Below the pieces are notes generated by a model. That model made no database searches, was not told where the DNA came from, and saw nothing but the letters and a program-made list of their open reading frames with translations. Shown in pieces: positions 37,402 to 46,101 of a stretch of 64,000 bases of DNA. The stretch is from Ralstonia pickettii DTP0602 (GTDB lineage: Bacteria > Pseudomonadota > Gammaproteobacteria > Burkholderiales > Burkholderiaceae), in assembly GCA_000471925.1 (NCBI GenBank), contig CP006667.1:1736001-1800000 (forward strand), read 5' to 3'. Numbering within the stretch: position 1 is the first letter of the stretch; each line of letters starts with the position of its first letter. Position numbers and translations under genes: made by a program.

Positions 37402-38729
37402 TGCTACTGCGCGACCTCGACGACTGCTTCGAAGGCGTGATCCCCTCGATCATCGCCACAACTGCGGCCGACGGCACGCCCAATATCTCCTACCTGTCGC
37501 ATGTGGTGATGGTGGACGACGCGCATATCGCCATCTCCAACCAGTTCTTCGCCAAGACCGCCGCCAATATCCGCGCCAATCCGCATGCCTCCCTGCTGCT
37601 GGTCAGCGCCCGCCACGGCGGTCAGTACAAGCTGGATATCACCTGGGTTTCATCCCGCGACGAAGGGCCGCTGTTCAAGCGCGTGGCAGACCAATTGCGG
37701 GCCAGCAGCGCCCAAGTCGGCATGGCTGGCATCATGCGCCTCAAGGCCATCGACGTGTTCCGCGTCGATGGCATCGAACCTGTGGTTTCCCCCGCGGGGA
37801 CGGATCATGCAGGCGACGCATCGCCGGCGCCCGATCTTGCCGTCCTCGGCCAGGTAATGAAAACCATCAGCGCACAAAGCGATACGGAAGCCGTAATGGG
37901 TGCAGTGCTCGATGGCTGCGCACAATTGGGATTCCCGCATGCCATCGTGCTGCAGAGCGACCCTATCCGACGCCTGCTTACCACCGTGGTCAGCCGCGGC
38001 TACGGTCGCTCCGGCGCCGGTTCCGAAGTGGCATTCGACGAGGGACTAATTGGCATCGCCGCCGTCACCCGGCGCCCGGTGAAAGTCAATGACCTGAGCC
38101 GGATTCGGCGGCTGGGCGACGCGATCGAAGCCACCAGCCCCGCCGACGAAAACCGCACCCGCATCATCGTGCTGCCCAGCCTGCCCGACGCCATGAGTCA
38201 GATGGCCGTCCCCATGCTGGCCCAAGACACGTTGCGCGGCGTGTTGTTTGTGGAAAGCCCGGAGCGGATCGCCTTTCGCACGGCACATGAAACGACACTT
38301 GAAATGATCGCCAGCCAGTGCGCACTGGCTCTGGCGCTCTGCGAAGCGCTGGTCCCGGACGCCCGCCCGTCAGCGCTCCGGATGGTGCCCGGACAGCCAG
38401 GTGATCGCGTCATCCACGTGACGCACCACCCTGTTGACGATAGTGTCTTCATCGACAACGCCTACGTCATCAAAGGCGTCGCGGGACGCCTGCTGGCCTA
38501 TATGCTGGGCGTCTACATCAACGAAGGCCGGAACGCCTTCAGCAACCGCGAGATCCGACTGGCGGAGGCGCTGCGGCTACCAGAGATCAAGGACAACCTC
38601 GAAACGCGGATGCTGCTGCTTCGGCGGCGGTTGGGGGAGAAGAATCTTCCCGTGCAGTTAATTCATGCGGGGCGGGGGCAGGTCCGGTTGGTTGTGGATG
38701 GGGTGCCAGTGCTTATGAGGGCTGGGTGA
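37398..38729 (+). CDS. PNPOx-GAF fusion protein with C-terminal wHTH-like domain
   Basis: 443-aa multidomain protein. Residues ~1-130 resemble a PNPOx split barrel (IIATTAADGTPNISYLSHVV, FFAKTAANIRANPHASLLLV). Residues ~155-330 form a GAF sensor domain (LGQVMKTISAQSDTEAVMGA, FDEGLIGIAAVTRRPVKVND, MAVPMLAQDTLRGVLFVESP). The last ~90 residues (FSNREIRLAEALRLPEIKDN, RMLLLRRRLGEKNLPVQLIH) look like a winged-helix output or dimer domain. This suggests a flavin-linked sensor that regulates transcription, perhaps of the divergent monooxygenase. The start ATG overlaps the upstream stop. The C-terminal assignment is less sure than the first two domains. Confidence 0.7.
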   Translation: MMLLRDLDDCFEGVIPSIIATTAADGTPNISYLSHVVMVDDAHIAISNQFFAKTAANIRANPHASLLLVSARHGGQYKLDITWVSSRDEGPLFKRVADQLRASSAQVGMAGIMRLKAIDVFRVDGIEPVVSPAGTDHAGDASPAPDLAVLGQVMKTISAQSDTEAVMGAVLDGCAQLGFPHAIVLQSDPIRRLLTTVVSRGYGRSGAGSEVAFDEGLIGIAAVTRRPVKVNDLSRIRRLGDAIEATSPADENRTRIIVLPSLPDAMSQMAVPMLAQDTLRGVLFVESPERIAFRTAHETTLEMIASQCALALALCEALVPDARPSALRMVPGQPGDRVIHVTHHPVDDSVFIDNAYVIKGVAGRLLAYMLGVYINEGRNAFSNREIRLAEALRLPEIKDNLETRMLLLRRRLGEKNLPVQLIHAGRGQVRLVVDGVPVLMRAG

Positions 38730-38838
38730 GTGGCGAAAGACTGATACGGTTCTTGCACCGTCCATGAAATAGACCCGATGCGAGTTTTCGGCTGCATCGG
38801 GCAAGAAGGCCGGCGAGGACCAGCTCGCCGGGTGGTAG

Positions 38839-39420
38839 TCAAAAAATGTAATTGATGCCGACATTGAATGCTGAATTGCCGGCGCCTGGGTTGCCGACAT
38901 CGTTCGCATTCCACACGCGGTAGAAGCCGCTGGTAGCCGTATTCCCGATGCACATATCCGATGGTAGCCTGCTGGATATCGTTGTTAGCTGCCGTACGAT
39001 CGTTCTTGTGGATGTACGACAGGATCACGCGTCCTGCCCCGACCGGTGCCATTTCGCCGACCAACACATCTTCCGATTTGTAGTTGGGTGTACCGGGCAC
39101 GATAGCGCCGCGGTTGATGATGTAGTTGACGTAGCTGGTCGCCATCCCGAAGTTGTACTTGGCGCCGATGAAATACTCCCGGGCATTCTTCCCGGGCCGT
39201 ACGCATCCTTGGCATCGGCGTAGGCAACCCGCCCCATGAAATCGCCCCCGGTGTATCCCAGAGAAGCGCCGATCTGGAGGAGTCGCGTGGCGCTGTGATC
39301 AGCACAGGCGTAACGCCCGGATGCTTGTGTGTGATGCAAAACCGGGTTTGACGGCGGAGGCCGGCGAAGTTGTCACCTGAGAAGTGCATTCCCGCTGGTG
39401 CCGTGGCCCTGAAATAGATC
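38839..39420 (-). pseudogene. Gram-negative general porin, frameshifted and truncated
   Basis: Outer-membrane trimeric porin remnant on the minus strand. Pieces in different frames are typical of Burkholderiaceae porins: GMHFSGDNFAGLR, LQIGASLGYTGGDFMGRVAY, KYNFGMATSYVNYIINRGAI, GEMAPVGAGRVILSYIHKND, and the C-terminus SGFYRVWNANDVGNPGAGNS followed by AFNVGINYIF, which ends in the phenylalanine required for outer-membrane assembly. At least two or three frameshifts separate these pieces and the N-terminal half is absent, so no functional protein can be made. The TGA stop is at 38839-38841. Confidence 0.75.
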
Positions 39421-39440
39421 GTTGCGCCCTTCGCCGGGCC

Positions 39441-39944
39441 TGCTGCCTATACCCTGAGCTTAGGGGCATCGACCAGGATCAGCTGGGCTTCAACGAATTT
39501 TGGAGGCTTTGATCGTGTTCTTGCCGCACGACTGGCTTGCAGATGCTGCGCCCGTTTCGCATCGGCCCGGGCGCGGTTGTTACCGCGACCGGACAGCGCC
39601 GGAGGCAGGCGCAGGCGCTCCGGCGGCATGGGCAGCGGGGCGACGGGGGCGGGAGCAGGCGGTTGAGTGGGATGCGGGTCCGCTATTTTAACGTTGAGGG
39701 GCAGACCTGGGACAGGTAGGGGGAGAGGCCGGCGTGGTTGCAACGCGCGGTCAATGCCGGGCAGAATGTGGAGTTTTTTCCGGGTCGAAAGGCCGGCGTA
39801 GCGCGACGCATATTGCTGCCGGAAACGATTTCTGTGGCAGCTCTGGTGGCCTTATTCTTTACTGTTCATTGATAATGAAAAGCCAGAGCGCGGTGCCATC
39901 GCTGATGGGCGCGGTCTGGCGTGACTTTGGGTGGAGAGCTGGCC
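39441..39944. other. Non-coding gap with a proline-rich minus-strand frame of doubtful status
   Basis: A 98-codon minus-strand frame (39743 to 39447) has a run of Pro/Ala residues and ends KFVEAQLILVDAPKLRV. It has no recognisable domain or good start and may be the tail of a lost gene. Nothing else is evident until the small membrane-protein gene at 39945. Confidence 0.3.
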
Positions 39945-40307
39945 ATGGCGTTGCTGCTGCTATTCGCACTGTTCACCAAGCATCTCGTGTGCGACTTCCT
40001 GTGGCAGCCGAGCTGGATGCTGGCCGGCAAGGGCGACTTCCGGAGCCCAGGTGGCTATGCCCACGCGGGGCTACATGGCCTGTGTACCGCTGTGCTGCTC
40101 GGCGGCTTCGGTGTGGCCCATTGGCTCTGGCTGGGGATCTTCGACGCCGTCGTCCACTACATGGTTGACCGCTGGAAGGTGCGCCTTGGCCGACGCGCCA
40201 AATTGACGCCGAACTTGCCGCAGTTCTGGTGGGCATTTGGCGTGGACCAGTACGCGCATGTGCTGACCTACCTCGCCGTGGTCTGGCTCGCTGGGAGGCT
40301 GAGCTGA
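39945..40307 (+). CDS. DUF3307-family membrane protein
   Basis: Small protein (120 aa from the ATG at 39945) recognisable as DUF3307: FALFTKHLVCDFLWQPSWML with the conserved K-H-x-x-D-F, GGYAHAGLHGLCTAVLLGGF with the H-x3-H pattern, IFDAVVHYMVDRWKVRL and FWWAFGVDQYAHVLTYLAVV with a conserved Q-x-x-H. Three to four hydrophobic helices carry these histidines and aspartates, suggesting a metal-binding membrane protein of unknown function. A GTG at 39921 in the same frame would add eight residues. It stands alone between pseudogenes. Confidence 0.8.
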   Translation: MALLLLFALFTKHLVCDFLWQPSWMLAGKGDFRSPGGYAHAGLHGLCTAVLLGGFGVAHWLWLGIFDAVVHYMVDRWKVRLGRRAKLTPNLPQFWWAFGVDQYAHVLTYLAVVWLAGRLS

Positions 40308-40541
40308 TTCGTCGGCTTCCTGTCCGCCGGTAGCTGCATGAGGGTGGCGACGTACGTGTCAGCCGCTGCCCAGCCGCGGCCAAGGGTTAGAGGTAAGCGG
40401 CAGTCGGGAAGGGATGTTGGCGTTGACTGCAGAATGATTGGGCGTGCAAGGACCTACCGTGTGCGTACCAATTTCTGCGAAGCAGCCGAGGTACGGTGAC
40501 CGTCAAGGACGGCCTTGGGTGGCAGTCAGCGCGCGCGGTGA
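40308..40541. other. Intergenic DNA after the DUF3307 gene; nothing recognised
   Basis: No open frame with a recognisable product, RNA gene or clear repeat; it leads into the ribbon-helix-helix remnant at 40542. A similar featureless stretch continues from about 40620 to the acs stop at 40895. Confidence 0.35.
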
Positions 40542-40620
40542 CTCACCGTGTTGATCGATCCAGTAAGAAGAATGCCTTCGAGACGCTGTCGTGCTCGCTG
40601 TTTGGCACCAGTGAGGCTTC
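40542..40620 (+). pseudogene. Decayed copy of a ribbon-helix-helix (RHH) gene
   Basis: One frame reads LTVLIDP and, after a frameshift, the next frame reads KKNAFETLSCSLF. Compared with the intact paralogue at 52610-52813 (RLTVLIDPEKKKAFEALCA), these are the start of the ribbon strand and the first helix, and the DNA is also alike. The rest of the gene is gone. This would be a third member of the RHH family seen at 52610 and 60269. Confidence 0.4.
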
Positions 40621-40894
40621 TCGAAACTGGGCGGCACCATGATGGGGTGGGGGCAGTTGGGCGGCTACGATTCGAAGCTAACCCTGAGAGGAAGCCGCCG
40701 TGGCCATCACGCAGAGCGACGGTCAATCGCGCAGGCTCAGATTGAACCGGAAGTACCAGCGCACCGCGCTGCTTATGACCGCGGCGGGAAAGCGATGGCC
40801 GTGATAAAGCGAGCTTGTCTTCTTCAGAGCTCCATCCTACGCGACCGAGCCGGCCACCTGACACTGCCGTCGGACATTGACCGCCGCAGCCGTC

Positions 40895-42952
40895 CTATGT
40901 CGCCAGCTCCCTGATCCTCTCGACGACCTCCGGATTGGCAAGCGTGGACACGTCGCCAGGCTCCTGCTGGTTGGAGATCGCCGCCAGCACGCGGCGCATG
41001 ATCTTGCCCGAGCGTGTCTTGGGCATGTCGGGAACAATCACGACCCGATGCGGACGCGCAATCGCGCCGATCTGGGATACCACCGAGGCCGAGATCTTGT
41101 TCGCGATCTTCGCGGATGGCGACAGTCCCGGCTTGAGCGACACATAGAGATCAGGCACCTTGCCCTTGACCTCGTCGGCCACCGGCACCACCGCCGCCTC
41201 GGCAACCTCGGGGACCAGCAGTGCGGCCGATTCGATCTCCTTGGTGCCGAGGCGATGGCCGGAAACGTTGATCACGTCATCGATGCGGCCAAGGATGCGA
41301 AAGTAGCCGTCCGCCGCCAGCATTGCGCCATCGCCCGCCATATACGGCCAGTCGCGCCAGTCCTTGCTGTCGGGATTCTTGCAATAGCGCGCATAGTACT
41401 GGCGCACGTAGCGGTCCGGATCCTTCCAGACGGTCTGGAATATGCCCGGCCAGGGATTGCGGATGCAGATATTGCCCGCCTTGCCCGAGCCGGCCGGGAC
41501 CTCCTTGCCTTCCTCGTCAAAGATCACCGGATGAATGCCCGGGATCCCCGGACCCGTGCTGCCGGGCTTCATCGGGTGGATGCCCGGCAGCGTGCTGCAG
41601 AGGAAGCCGCCATTCTCGGTTTGCCACCAGGTGTCCACGATGACCGCCTCGCCCTTGCCGACTTCACGGTGGTACCACTTCCAGACTTCGGGCTCGATCG
41701 GCTCGCCCACCGTGGTCATGTGCTTGAAATGGTAGTTGTACTTCGCCGGCTCGTCGGGCCCGTTGCGCCGCAGCGCGCGGATGGCGGTGGGCGAGGTGTG
41801 GAAGATATTGACGCCAAGGCTTTCCGCAATACGCCAGGGCCGGCCGGCGTCGGGCCAGGCCGGCACGCCCTCGTAGACGACAGACGAGGCGGCGAGCGCG
41901 AGCGGGCCATAGACGATGTAGGAATGCCCGGTGATCCAGCCAATATCGGCCATGCACCAGTAGACGTCCTCGGGGTGGATATCCTGGATGTACTTCGAGG
42001 TCCACGCCACGTAGGACAGATAGCCGCCGGTGGAATGCTGGCAGCCCTTGGGCCGGCCTGTGGTGCCGCTCGTGTACATCAGGAACAGCGGTGCCTCCGC
42101 CGGCATCGGCTCGGGCTCGACACGCCTGCCGCGGAACCCGGCGAGCACGTCATTGAGAATGACATCGCGGCCCTTCACCAGTATGGCAGCACTGGAATAC
42201 TTGCCCGGGTAGCGCTGCCAGATCAGGACCTTCTCGACCTGCTGACCGGCGCTGGCGGCCTCTGCCACGGCGATGTCGGCCTTTTCCTTGTGATCGAGCA
42301 ATTCACCGCCGCGGTGATAGGCGTCCATGGTGATCAGCAGCCGGCTCTCGGAGTCCGCGATGCGCTCGGCGCAGGCCTTGCCGCTGAAGCCGCTGAATAC
42401 CTGTGAATGAATCACGCCGATGCGCGCGCATGCGAGCATGGTGATGGGCAGTTCGGCCACCATGGGCATATGCAGCGTGACGCGGTCGCCGGCCTTCAGG
42501 CCGCAGAACTCGCGCAGCAGGGCGGCCAGTTCATTGACGCGAACAAAGAGCTCCTGGTAGGTGAGGTGATGCACCGCCTCATGCTCCGGCTCGGGCACGA
42601 AATGAATCGCGGTCTTGTTCCTGTATGCAGCGAGGTGGCGATCCACGCAGTTGTGGCAGGCGTTGAGCCTGCCGCCGACGAACCAGCGCCAGAAAGGCGG
42701 GTCGCTAGTATCCACGGTCGTTTCCCAGTATTTGTACCAATCCAGCAGGTCTGCGAATTCCTTGAAGCACTCGGGGAAACGATCCAGGGAGAAGCGTTCG
42801 AAAATGCGCGGGTCGGTCAGATTGGCCTGCGCAATAAACTGGCCGGCCGGCGGGACATAGTTCTCCTCGGGCCAATGAACCGCGATTTCGGCCTCGGACA
42901 CATCGGCCGATTCCTGCTGTGCAGCGTGGCGTGGCGATTTGCCTTCAGACAT
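40895..42952 (-). CDS. acs: Acetyl-CoA synthetase (AMP-forming)
   Basis: Activates acetate (possibly also propionate) to acyl-CoA through an acyl-AMP intermediate in the cytoplasm. The 685-aa protein has LDWYKYWETTVDTSDPPFWR near the N-terminus, the AMP-binding motif LFLMYTSGTTGRPKGCQHST, VDTWWQTENGGFLCSTLPGI, the hinge FRILGRIDDVINVSGHRLGT, and the C-terminal lysine loop KTRSGKIMRRVLAAI, whose lysine is the site of acetylation control in Acs. AAGGGGA precedes the ATG at 42952. It faces away from the ACT-domain gene, with a palindrome in the shared upstream gap. It may serve acetate assimilation linked to the PHB-type genes whose remnants lie nearby. Confidence 0.93.
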   Translation of the reverse strand: MSEGKSPRHAAQQESADVSEAEIAVHWPEENYVPPAGQFIAQANLTDPRIFERFSLDRFPECFKEFADLLDWYKYWETTVDTSDPPFWRWFVGGRLNACHNCVDRHLAAYRNKTAIHFVPEPEHEAVHHLTYQELFVRVNELAALLREFCGLKAGDRVTLHMPMVAELPITMLACARIGVIHSQVFSGFSGKACAERIADSESRLLITMDAYHRGGELLDHKEKADIAVAEAASAGQQVEKVLIWQRYPGKYSSAAILVKGRDVILNDVLAGFRGRRVEPEPMPAEAPLFLMYTSGTTGRPKGCQHSTGGYLSYVAWTSKYIQDIHPEDVYWCMADIGWITGHSYIVYGPLALAASSVVYEGVPAWPDAGRPWRIAESLGVNIFHTSPTAIRALRRNGPDEPAKYNYHFKHMTTVGEPIEPEVWKWYHREVGKGEAVIVDTWWQTENGGFLCSTLPGIHPMKPGSTGPGIPGIHPVIFDEEGKEVPAGSGKAGNICIRNPWPGIFQTVWKDPDRYVRQYYARYCKNPDSKDWRDWPYMAGDGAMLAADGYFRILGRIDDVINVSGHRLGTKEIESAALLVPEVAEAAVVPVADEVKGKVPDLYVSLKPGLSPSAKIANKISASVVSQIGAIARPHRVVIVPDMPKTRSGKIMRRVLAAISNQQEPGDVSTLANPEVVERIRELAT

Positions 42953-43003
42953 GACGATTCCCCTTCACTTTCCCTAGCATCCATCCAGGTAGTGTCGGTA
43001 CCA

Positions 43004-43017
43004 CTATCCTGCGATAG
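43004..43017. promoter_or_regulatory. Short palindrome between acs and the ACT-domain gene
   Basis: CTATC-ctgc-GATAG, perfect 5-bp arms, about 52 nt upstream of the acs start and 140 nt upstream of the ACT gene. It could be an operator; no consensus promoter can be fixed around it. Confidence 0.3.
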
Positions 43018-43157
43018 CTGCCTAAAACGACGAGTCCATATTAAGTCCGGGCACGGGGAGTTGCCAGGAAATCGGCCTGCCGCTGCCCGCGGAGCCCAGA
43101 GCTTGCCTGCCGGCCGCCATGCGCTAGATTCCTAGTAGGGGCACTGGAGAATGAGTA

Positions 43158-43586
43158 ATGGCCAACGAACTTCTTGTGGAACGCGTGGACGTGTGGGCGG
43201 CAACCATACCGGACCGGCCCGGCGGCCTCGCGGAGGTACTGGAGACCTTGCGCGATGCCGGCGCGGACCTGCAATTCGCGATTGCGCGCCGCACGCCGGA
43301 GGACCCGGGCAAGGGTATCGTGTTCGTGACACCGCTGCAAAATGACAGGGAAATCCGTGCAGCTGCCCAGGTCGGCTTCAATGTCACGCACAGCCTGCAT
43401 TCGGTGCGTATCATGGGCGGGGACCGGCCCGGAATGGCGGCGGAGCTGACCCGCAAGCTTGCGGAAGGCGGAATCAACCTGCGCGGATTCTCTGCCTCCG
43501 TCATCGGGGTACAGTTTGTCGCGTACGTGTCGGTGGACTCGCTCGACGATGCGAACAAGGCAATGGCGATCCTAGGCAAGGGCTGA
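43158..43586 (+). CDS. Tandem ACT-domain protein (paralogue 1)
   Basis: 142-aa protein with two ACT-like ligand-binding units: residues ~8-70 (VWAATIPDRPGGLAEVLETL, with GADLQFAIARRTPEDPGKGI) and ~75-140 (HSVRIMGGDRPGMAAELTRK, with GGINLRGFSASVIGVQFVAY). The P-G-G-L/P-G-M-A loops are where ACT domains bind amino acids. It has no enzymatic domain, so it is probably a free-standing sensor. A close paralogue lies at 46811-47236, 20 bp shorter in leader but colinear throughout. The ATG at 43158 has GGAG upstream. It is divergent from acs. Confidence 0.8.
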   Translation: MANELLVERVDVWAATIPDRPGGLAEVLETLRDAGADLQFAIARRTPEDPGKGIVFVTPLQNDREIRAAAQVGFNVTHSLHSVRIMGGDRPGMAAELTRKLAEGGINLRGFSASVIGVQFVAYVSVDSLDDANKAMAILGKG

Positions 43587-43670
43587 AGCTTGTCGCGGGG
43601 CGAAACACAGGCGATCACAAGCCATCACAAGGAGAGTGACATGCAGGTCAGCGGTGAGCGCGCGCTGCGC

Positions 43671-43940
43671 CTAGTCGAGCGTGCGGCAGCGCCTGGATAG
43701 CGACGACAGGTCGAAAATGTAGTACTTGAGAATCCACGAAGGCACAATCAGCAGCGGTTCGCGCCACCCTGCCGGGGTCTGGGGGCATACTGGATCGGTC
43801 CTCCCCTGCGACGAAATTGGCGCCGCCCGTCCTGGCCGCAGCGTGCAGTGCTTCGGGATTTCGACCCATTGCCGGGCAGCAAAATTGACGATGGCCTCAT
43901 GAAGGACCCACCAGAAGTTGCTTGGCGACAGTGACACTAT
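43671..43940 (-). pseudogene. Fragment of class I poly(3-hydroxyalkanoate) synthase (phaC)
   Basis: On the minus strand an open stretch contains SLSPSNFWWVLHEAI, like the SPSNFLWTNPEVLREA region of PhaC, and then, much too soon, REPLLIVPSWILKYYIFDLS, the conserved P-L-L-(I/M)-V-P-x-W-I-x-K-Y-Y-I-x-D-L segment found ~60-70 residues further on in intact enzymes. The lipase-box cysteine and the whole catalytic domain are missing. So this is an internally deleted, truncated remnant; the intact gene would make PHB granule polymer. Confidence 0.6.
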
Positions 43941-44115
43941 ATCGTTCTGGCACGAGGCCACCGCGGGCCTGCCCAGTGTCTCGCCGCATCTAGATCCGGC
44001 GCCGCTGTCGCCATCCAGAGATAGTTGAAAACTGCACTACCTTCAATAGACCATTCCGCAGCGGCGCATTCATCACTCAAGTTGCAATGGTTTCTATTGA
44101 CAGGGAGGTCCGGCA

Positions 44116-44433
44116 ATGAACACTCGACGAACATTCCTGAAAGGCGTATCGGGGGTTGTGGTGGCCGCAGTGGCTAGCATCGGCACCCCGACGCAGGCGC
44201 AAGCCGGGAAGCTGGATGAGAACGACCCGCAAGCGTTTTCGCTTGGATATAAGCACGACACTACCACCAAGGTCGACAAAGCCAAGTTTCCAAAACACGA
44301 GGCAAGCCAGAAGTGCAGCAACTGCCAATTGTTTCAAGGAAAAGCCAGCGACGCGTGGGGACCATGCCCCATCTTCGGCGGCAAGCAGGTTGCGGCAAAT
44401 GGTTGGTGCAACTCTTATGTGAAAAAGGCCTGA
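44116..44433 (+). CDS. High-potential iron-sulfur protein (HiPIP)
   Basis: Periplasmic [4Fe-4S] electron carrier. The 105-aa precursor begins MNTRRTFLKG, a twin-arginine signal, with likely cleavage after AQA at residue 30. The cluster-binding cysteines are at 67, 70, 84 and 98 (CSNCQLFQGK, WGPCPIFGGK, NGWCNSY), the spacing of HiPIPs. It would shuttle electrons at high potential between a cytochrome bc1-type complex and a terminal acceptor. GGGAGGTCCGGCA precedes the ATG. It has no operon partner; a GC-rich hairpin follows about 25 nt after the stop. Confidence 0.93.
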   Translation: MNTRRTFLKGVSGVVVAAVASIGTPTQAQAGKLDENDPQAFSLGYKHDTTTKVDKAKFPKHEASQKCSNCQLFQGKASDAWGPCPIFGGKQVAANGWCNSYVKKA

Positions 44434-44458
44434 GAAATCTACGATGCGTGACCTTCAG

Positions 44459-44478
44459 GCCCGCGCCCGAGCGCGGGC
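44459..44478 (+). terminator. GC-rich hairpin downstream of the HiPIP gene
   Basis: Perfect 8-bp stem GCCCGCGC (44459-44466) / GCGCGGGC (44471-44478) with loop CCGA. No T-run follows, so termination would have to be weak or assisted. Confidence 0.5.
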
Positions 44479-44984
44479 TGTGGTGCGTGAGCCCATGCTT
44501 CTCCACCAGGGACTGCGCAAGCTTGCGGCGGCAGCGGTGGGCAAGGCCCGCCGCTTCGCCGTCCGCGCGGGAAGCGGTCTGATTGCGTCGACGGGAGCAA
44601 CCTGGGTCGTCGCGCTGATCCGCCTAGCCCCAGAACTGCCGCACAGGCGCGGCATCTCTGCTCTTGAGCAATGCGACGGGCCGCATACAGTGCGATCTGA
44701 CATGGCTGGCCTGCAGGAGGATAGCCCCTCGACTTCGCGACCATCATGATGCATCTGGACACCAAGCCGTAGGGCCCATCACCCGTTGGAGTTGGCTGCC
44801 CTTGGTGCATGGGTACAAGGCGACCCTGATTGCGCTCTTGGCTATCTGCCCGGCAGACCCAATCTTGGCGCCATCTGCAAGACGGCGGCAGGCCGAGGCA
44901 TGAGAGGTGGTCCGCCTAAAGCCAAGGAGATGCCCGACATGCTGCAAACGAGGGCGAACCCGGACGGTGCAACCCGACAGAGAC
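44479..44984. other. Gap after the HiPIP gene; no credible gene
   Basis: Several overlapping open frames on both strands lack ribosome sites and family resemblance. The right end merges into the radical-SAM remnant that begins near 44985. Confidence 0.35.
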
Positions 44985-45410
44985 CACGGCGGGGATACCG
45001 GTAGAGGTGAGCGTTGCGCCGGTCATTCCGTTCGTCAAGGAGCCGGATCTGGAGCGGCTACTGGCGGCCGCCCGCGAAGCCGGCGCTTCTACGCGAACTA
45101 CATCGGTCTGCGATTGCCCTGGGAAGTGCGCACGCTGTTTGAAGAATGGCTGCGGGCCCATTTCCCGGATCGGGCCGAGCGCGTGATGAACCGTGTACGC
45201 GAGATGCGCGGCGGCAAGGACTACGATGCCAGCTTCGCGACGCGCATGCGGGGTACAGGGGTCTGGGCGGACCTGATGCGCCAGCGCTTCTACAAGGCTG
45301 CCGACCGGCTCGGCTTTCGCTACAACCGGTTTGAACTGGATACTTCCCGATTCCGGGCGCCGCCGAGAGGGCCGCGGTCCACGGACGATACACAAGGCTC
45401 CTTGTTCTGA
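44985..45410 (+). pseudogene. C-terminal remnant of a PA0069-family radical SAM protein
   Basis: The first part reads GIPVEVSVAPVIPFVKEPDL then ERLLAAAREAGAS in one frame. A frameshift near 45085 leads into FYANYIGLRLPWEVRTLFEE, LRAHFPDRAERVMNRVREMR and RGTGVWADLMRQRFYKAADR in another, ending DTQGSLF. These segments match the end of the PA0069/SPL-like radical SAM family. The N-terminal half with the CxxxCxxC iron-sulfur motif is absent. The gene is dead: truncated and frameshifted. Confidence 0.7.
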
Positions 45411-45550
45411 ACAGGCGCCGCTGTCAACTGGTCGCCGATCATCCTGCTTGCCAGATCCAGTGCGGCTTTCGCGTTCGCAGGGGGAAGTCCCGACGACAGC
45501 GCCAGCCTGACTGCAATGGCCGCCAGGCGTCCTTCTTCATAGGTAGGCAT
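45320..45550 (-). CDS. Small hypothetical protein
   Basis: A 76-codon minus-strand frame beginning MPTYEEGRLAAIAVRLALSS with a strong AAGGAG site 11 nt before the ATG. Its first ~45 residues look like a compact helical protein with normal codon use. The second half overlaps, antisense, the end of the radical-SAM remnant and reads like shadow sequence, so the original gene may have been truncated and fused to that DNA. No family is recognised. Confidence 0.35.
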   Translation of the reverse strand: MPTYEEGRLAAIAVRLALSSGLPPANAKAALDLASRMIGDQLTAAPVQNKEPCVSSVDRGPLGGARNREVSSSNRL

Positions 45551-45789
45551 GCCGATCTGTGCTCCTTCGCGTCGCCGGGGTCATGGCCTGGCCGCGCACG
45601 CGGCCGCCGCGGGTCGGGCGACCCTCTCACAGTATGAGCGATTTCCGCGCAGGCAGAGCCACTGATTGCAGCAGCCTTGTGTAAGCGCAAGTGCCATGGG
45701 GATAAGAATTTCCAGAGACGGTCGGCGTCTCGTCGGGACGGGCGCCGCAAAGAAATCGACGAAGGCGCGGGTCTTTGCCTGTACCAAGG
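45551..45789. other. Non-coding gap before the phasin remnant
   Basis: No recognised gene; short overlapping frames only. Confidence 0.3.
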
Positions 45790-46060
45790 TGAGCGAATCA
45801 CTTCGCCATTGTCCGCGCGGAGGGTCGCAGTGGCCGCTTGGCAACCGGCCGTGGCGGCCACCAGCAGCCTGTTCGAGACGATGCAGCAAGTAGCGAAGCC
45901 AAGCCATCGAGGTCGGAGAAAACAATCTGAATATCGTGGCCACCGCAGCATCGAACACGGCGCAGCAAGCGACCGCGCAGGCCGCACGCAACCACCAAGC
46001 GATAGCGCGCACGTCAGCGGCGATGTCGTCTTGGCGATTGCTGATCGCGTCGGGCTTGTG
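45790..46060 (+). pseudogene. Frameshifted phasin-like remnant
   Basis: Two frames together give a phasin-type helix: AAWQPAVAATSSLFETMQQV in one and, after a frameshift near 45900, AIEVGENNLNIVATAASNTA with QQATAQAARNHQAIA in the next. The Ala/Gln/Asn-rich amphipathic style and the AIE.GE.N pattern resemble PhaP granule proteins that coat PHB. There is no clear start. With the phaC fragment at 43671-43940 it suggests a decayed PHB module. Assignment is tentative because phasins are low in signature motifs. Confidence 0.45.
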
Positions 46061-46101
46061 ACCGATTATGTGACGCCTTCGCAATTGACGTGAGGCTTTC
46101 C

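Noticed and set aside
40877..42406. Long plus-strand frame opposite acs
   Set aside because: Antisense shadow of a clearly recognisable acetyl-CoA synthetase.
44444..44749. 101-codon frame directly after the HiPIP gene
   Set aside because: It contains the hairpin, has no ribosome site and shows no family resemblance; the stop of the HiPIP gene is followed by a likely terminator.
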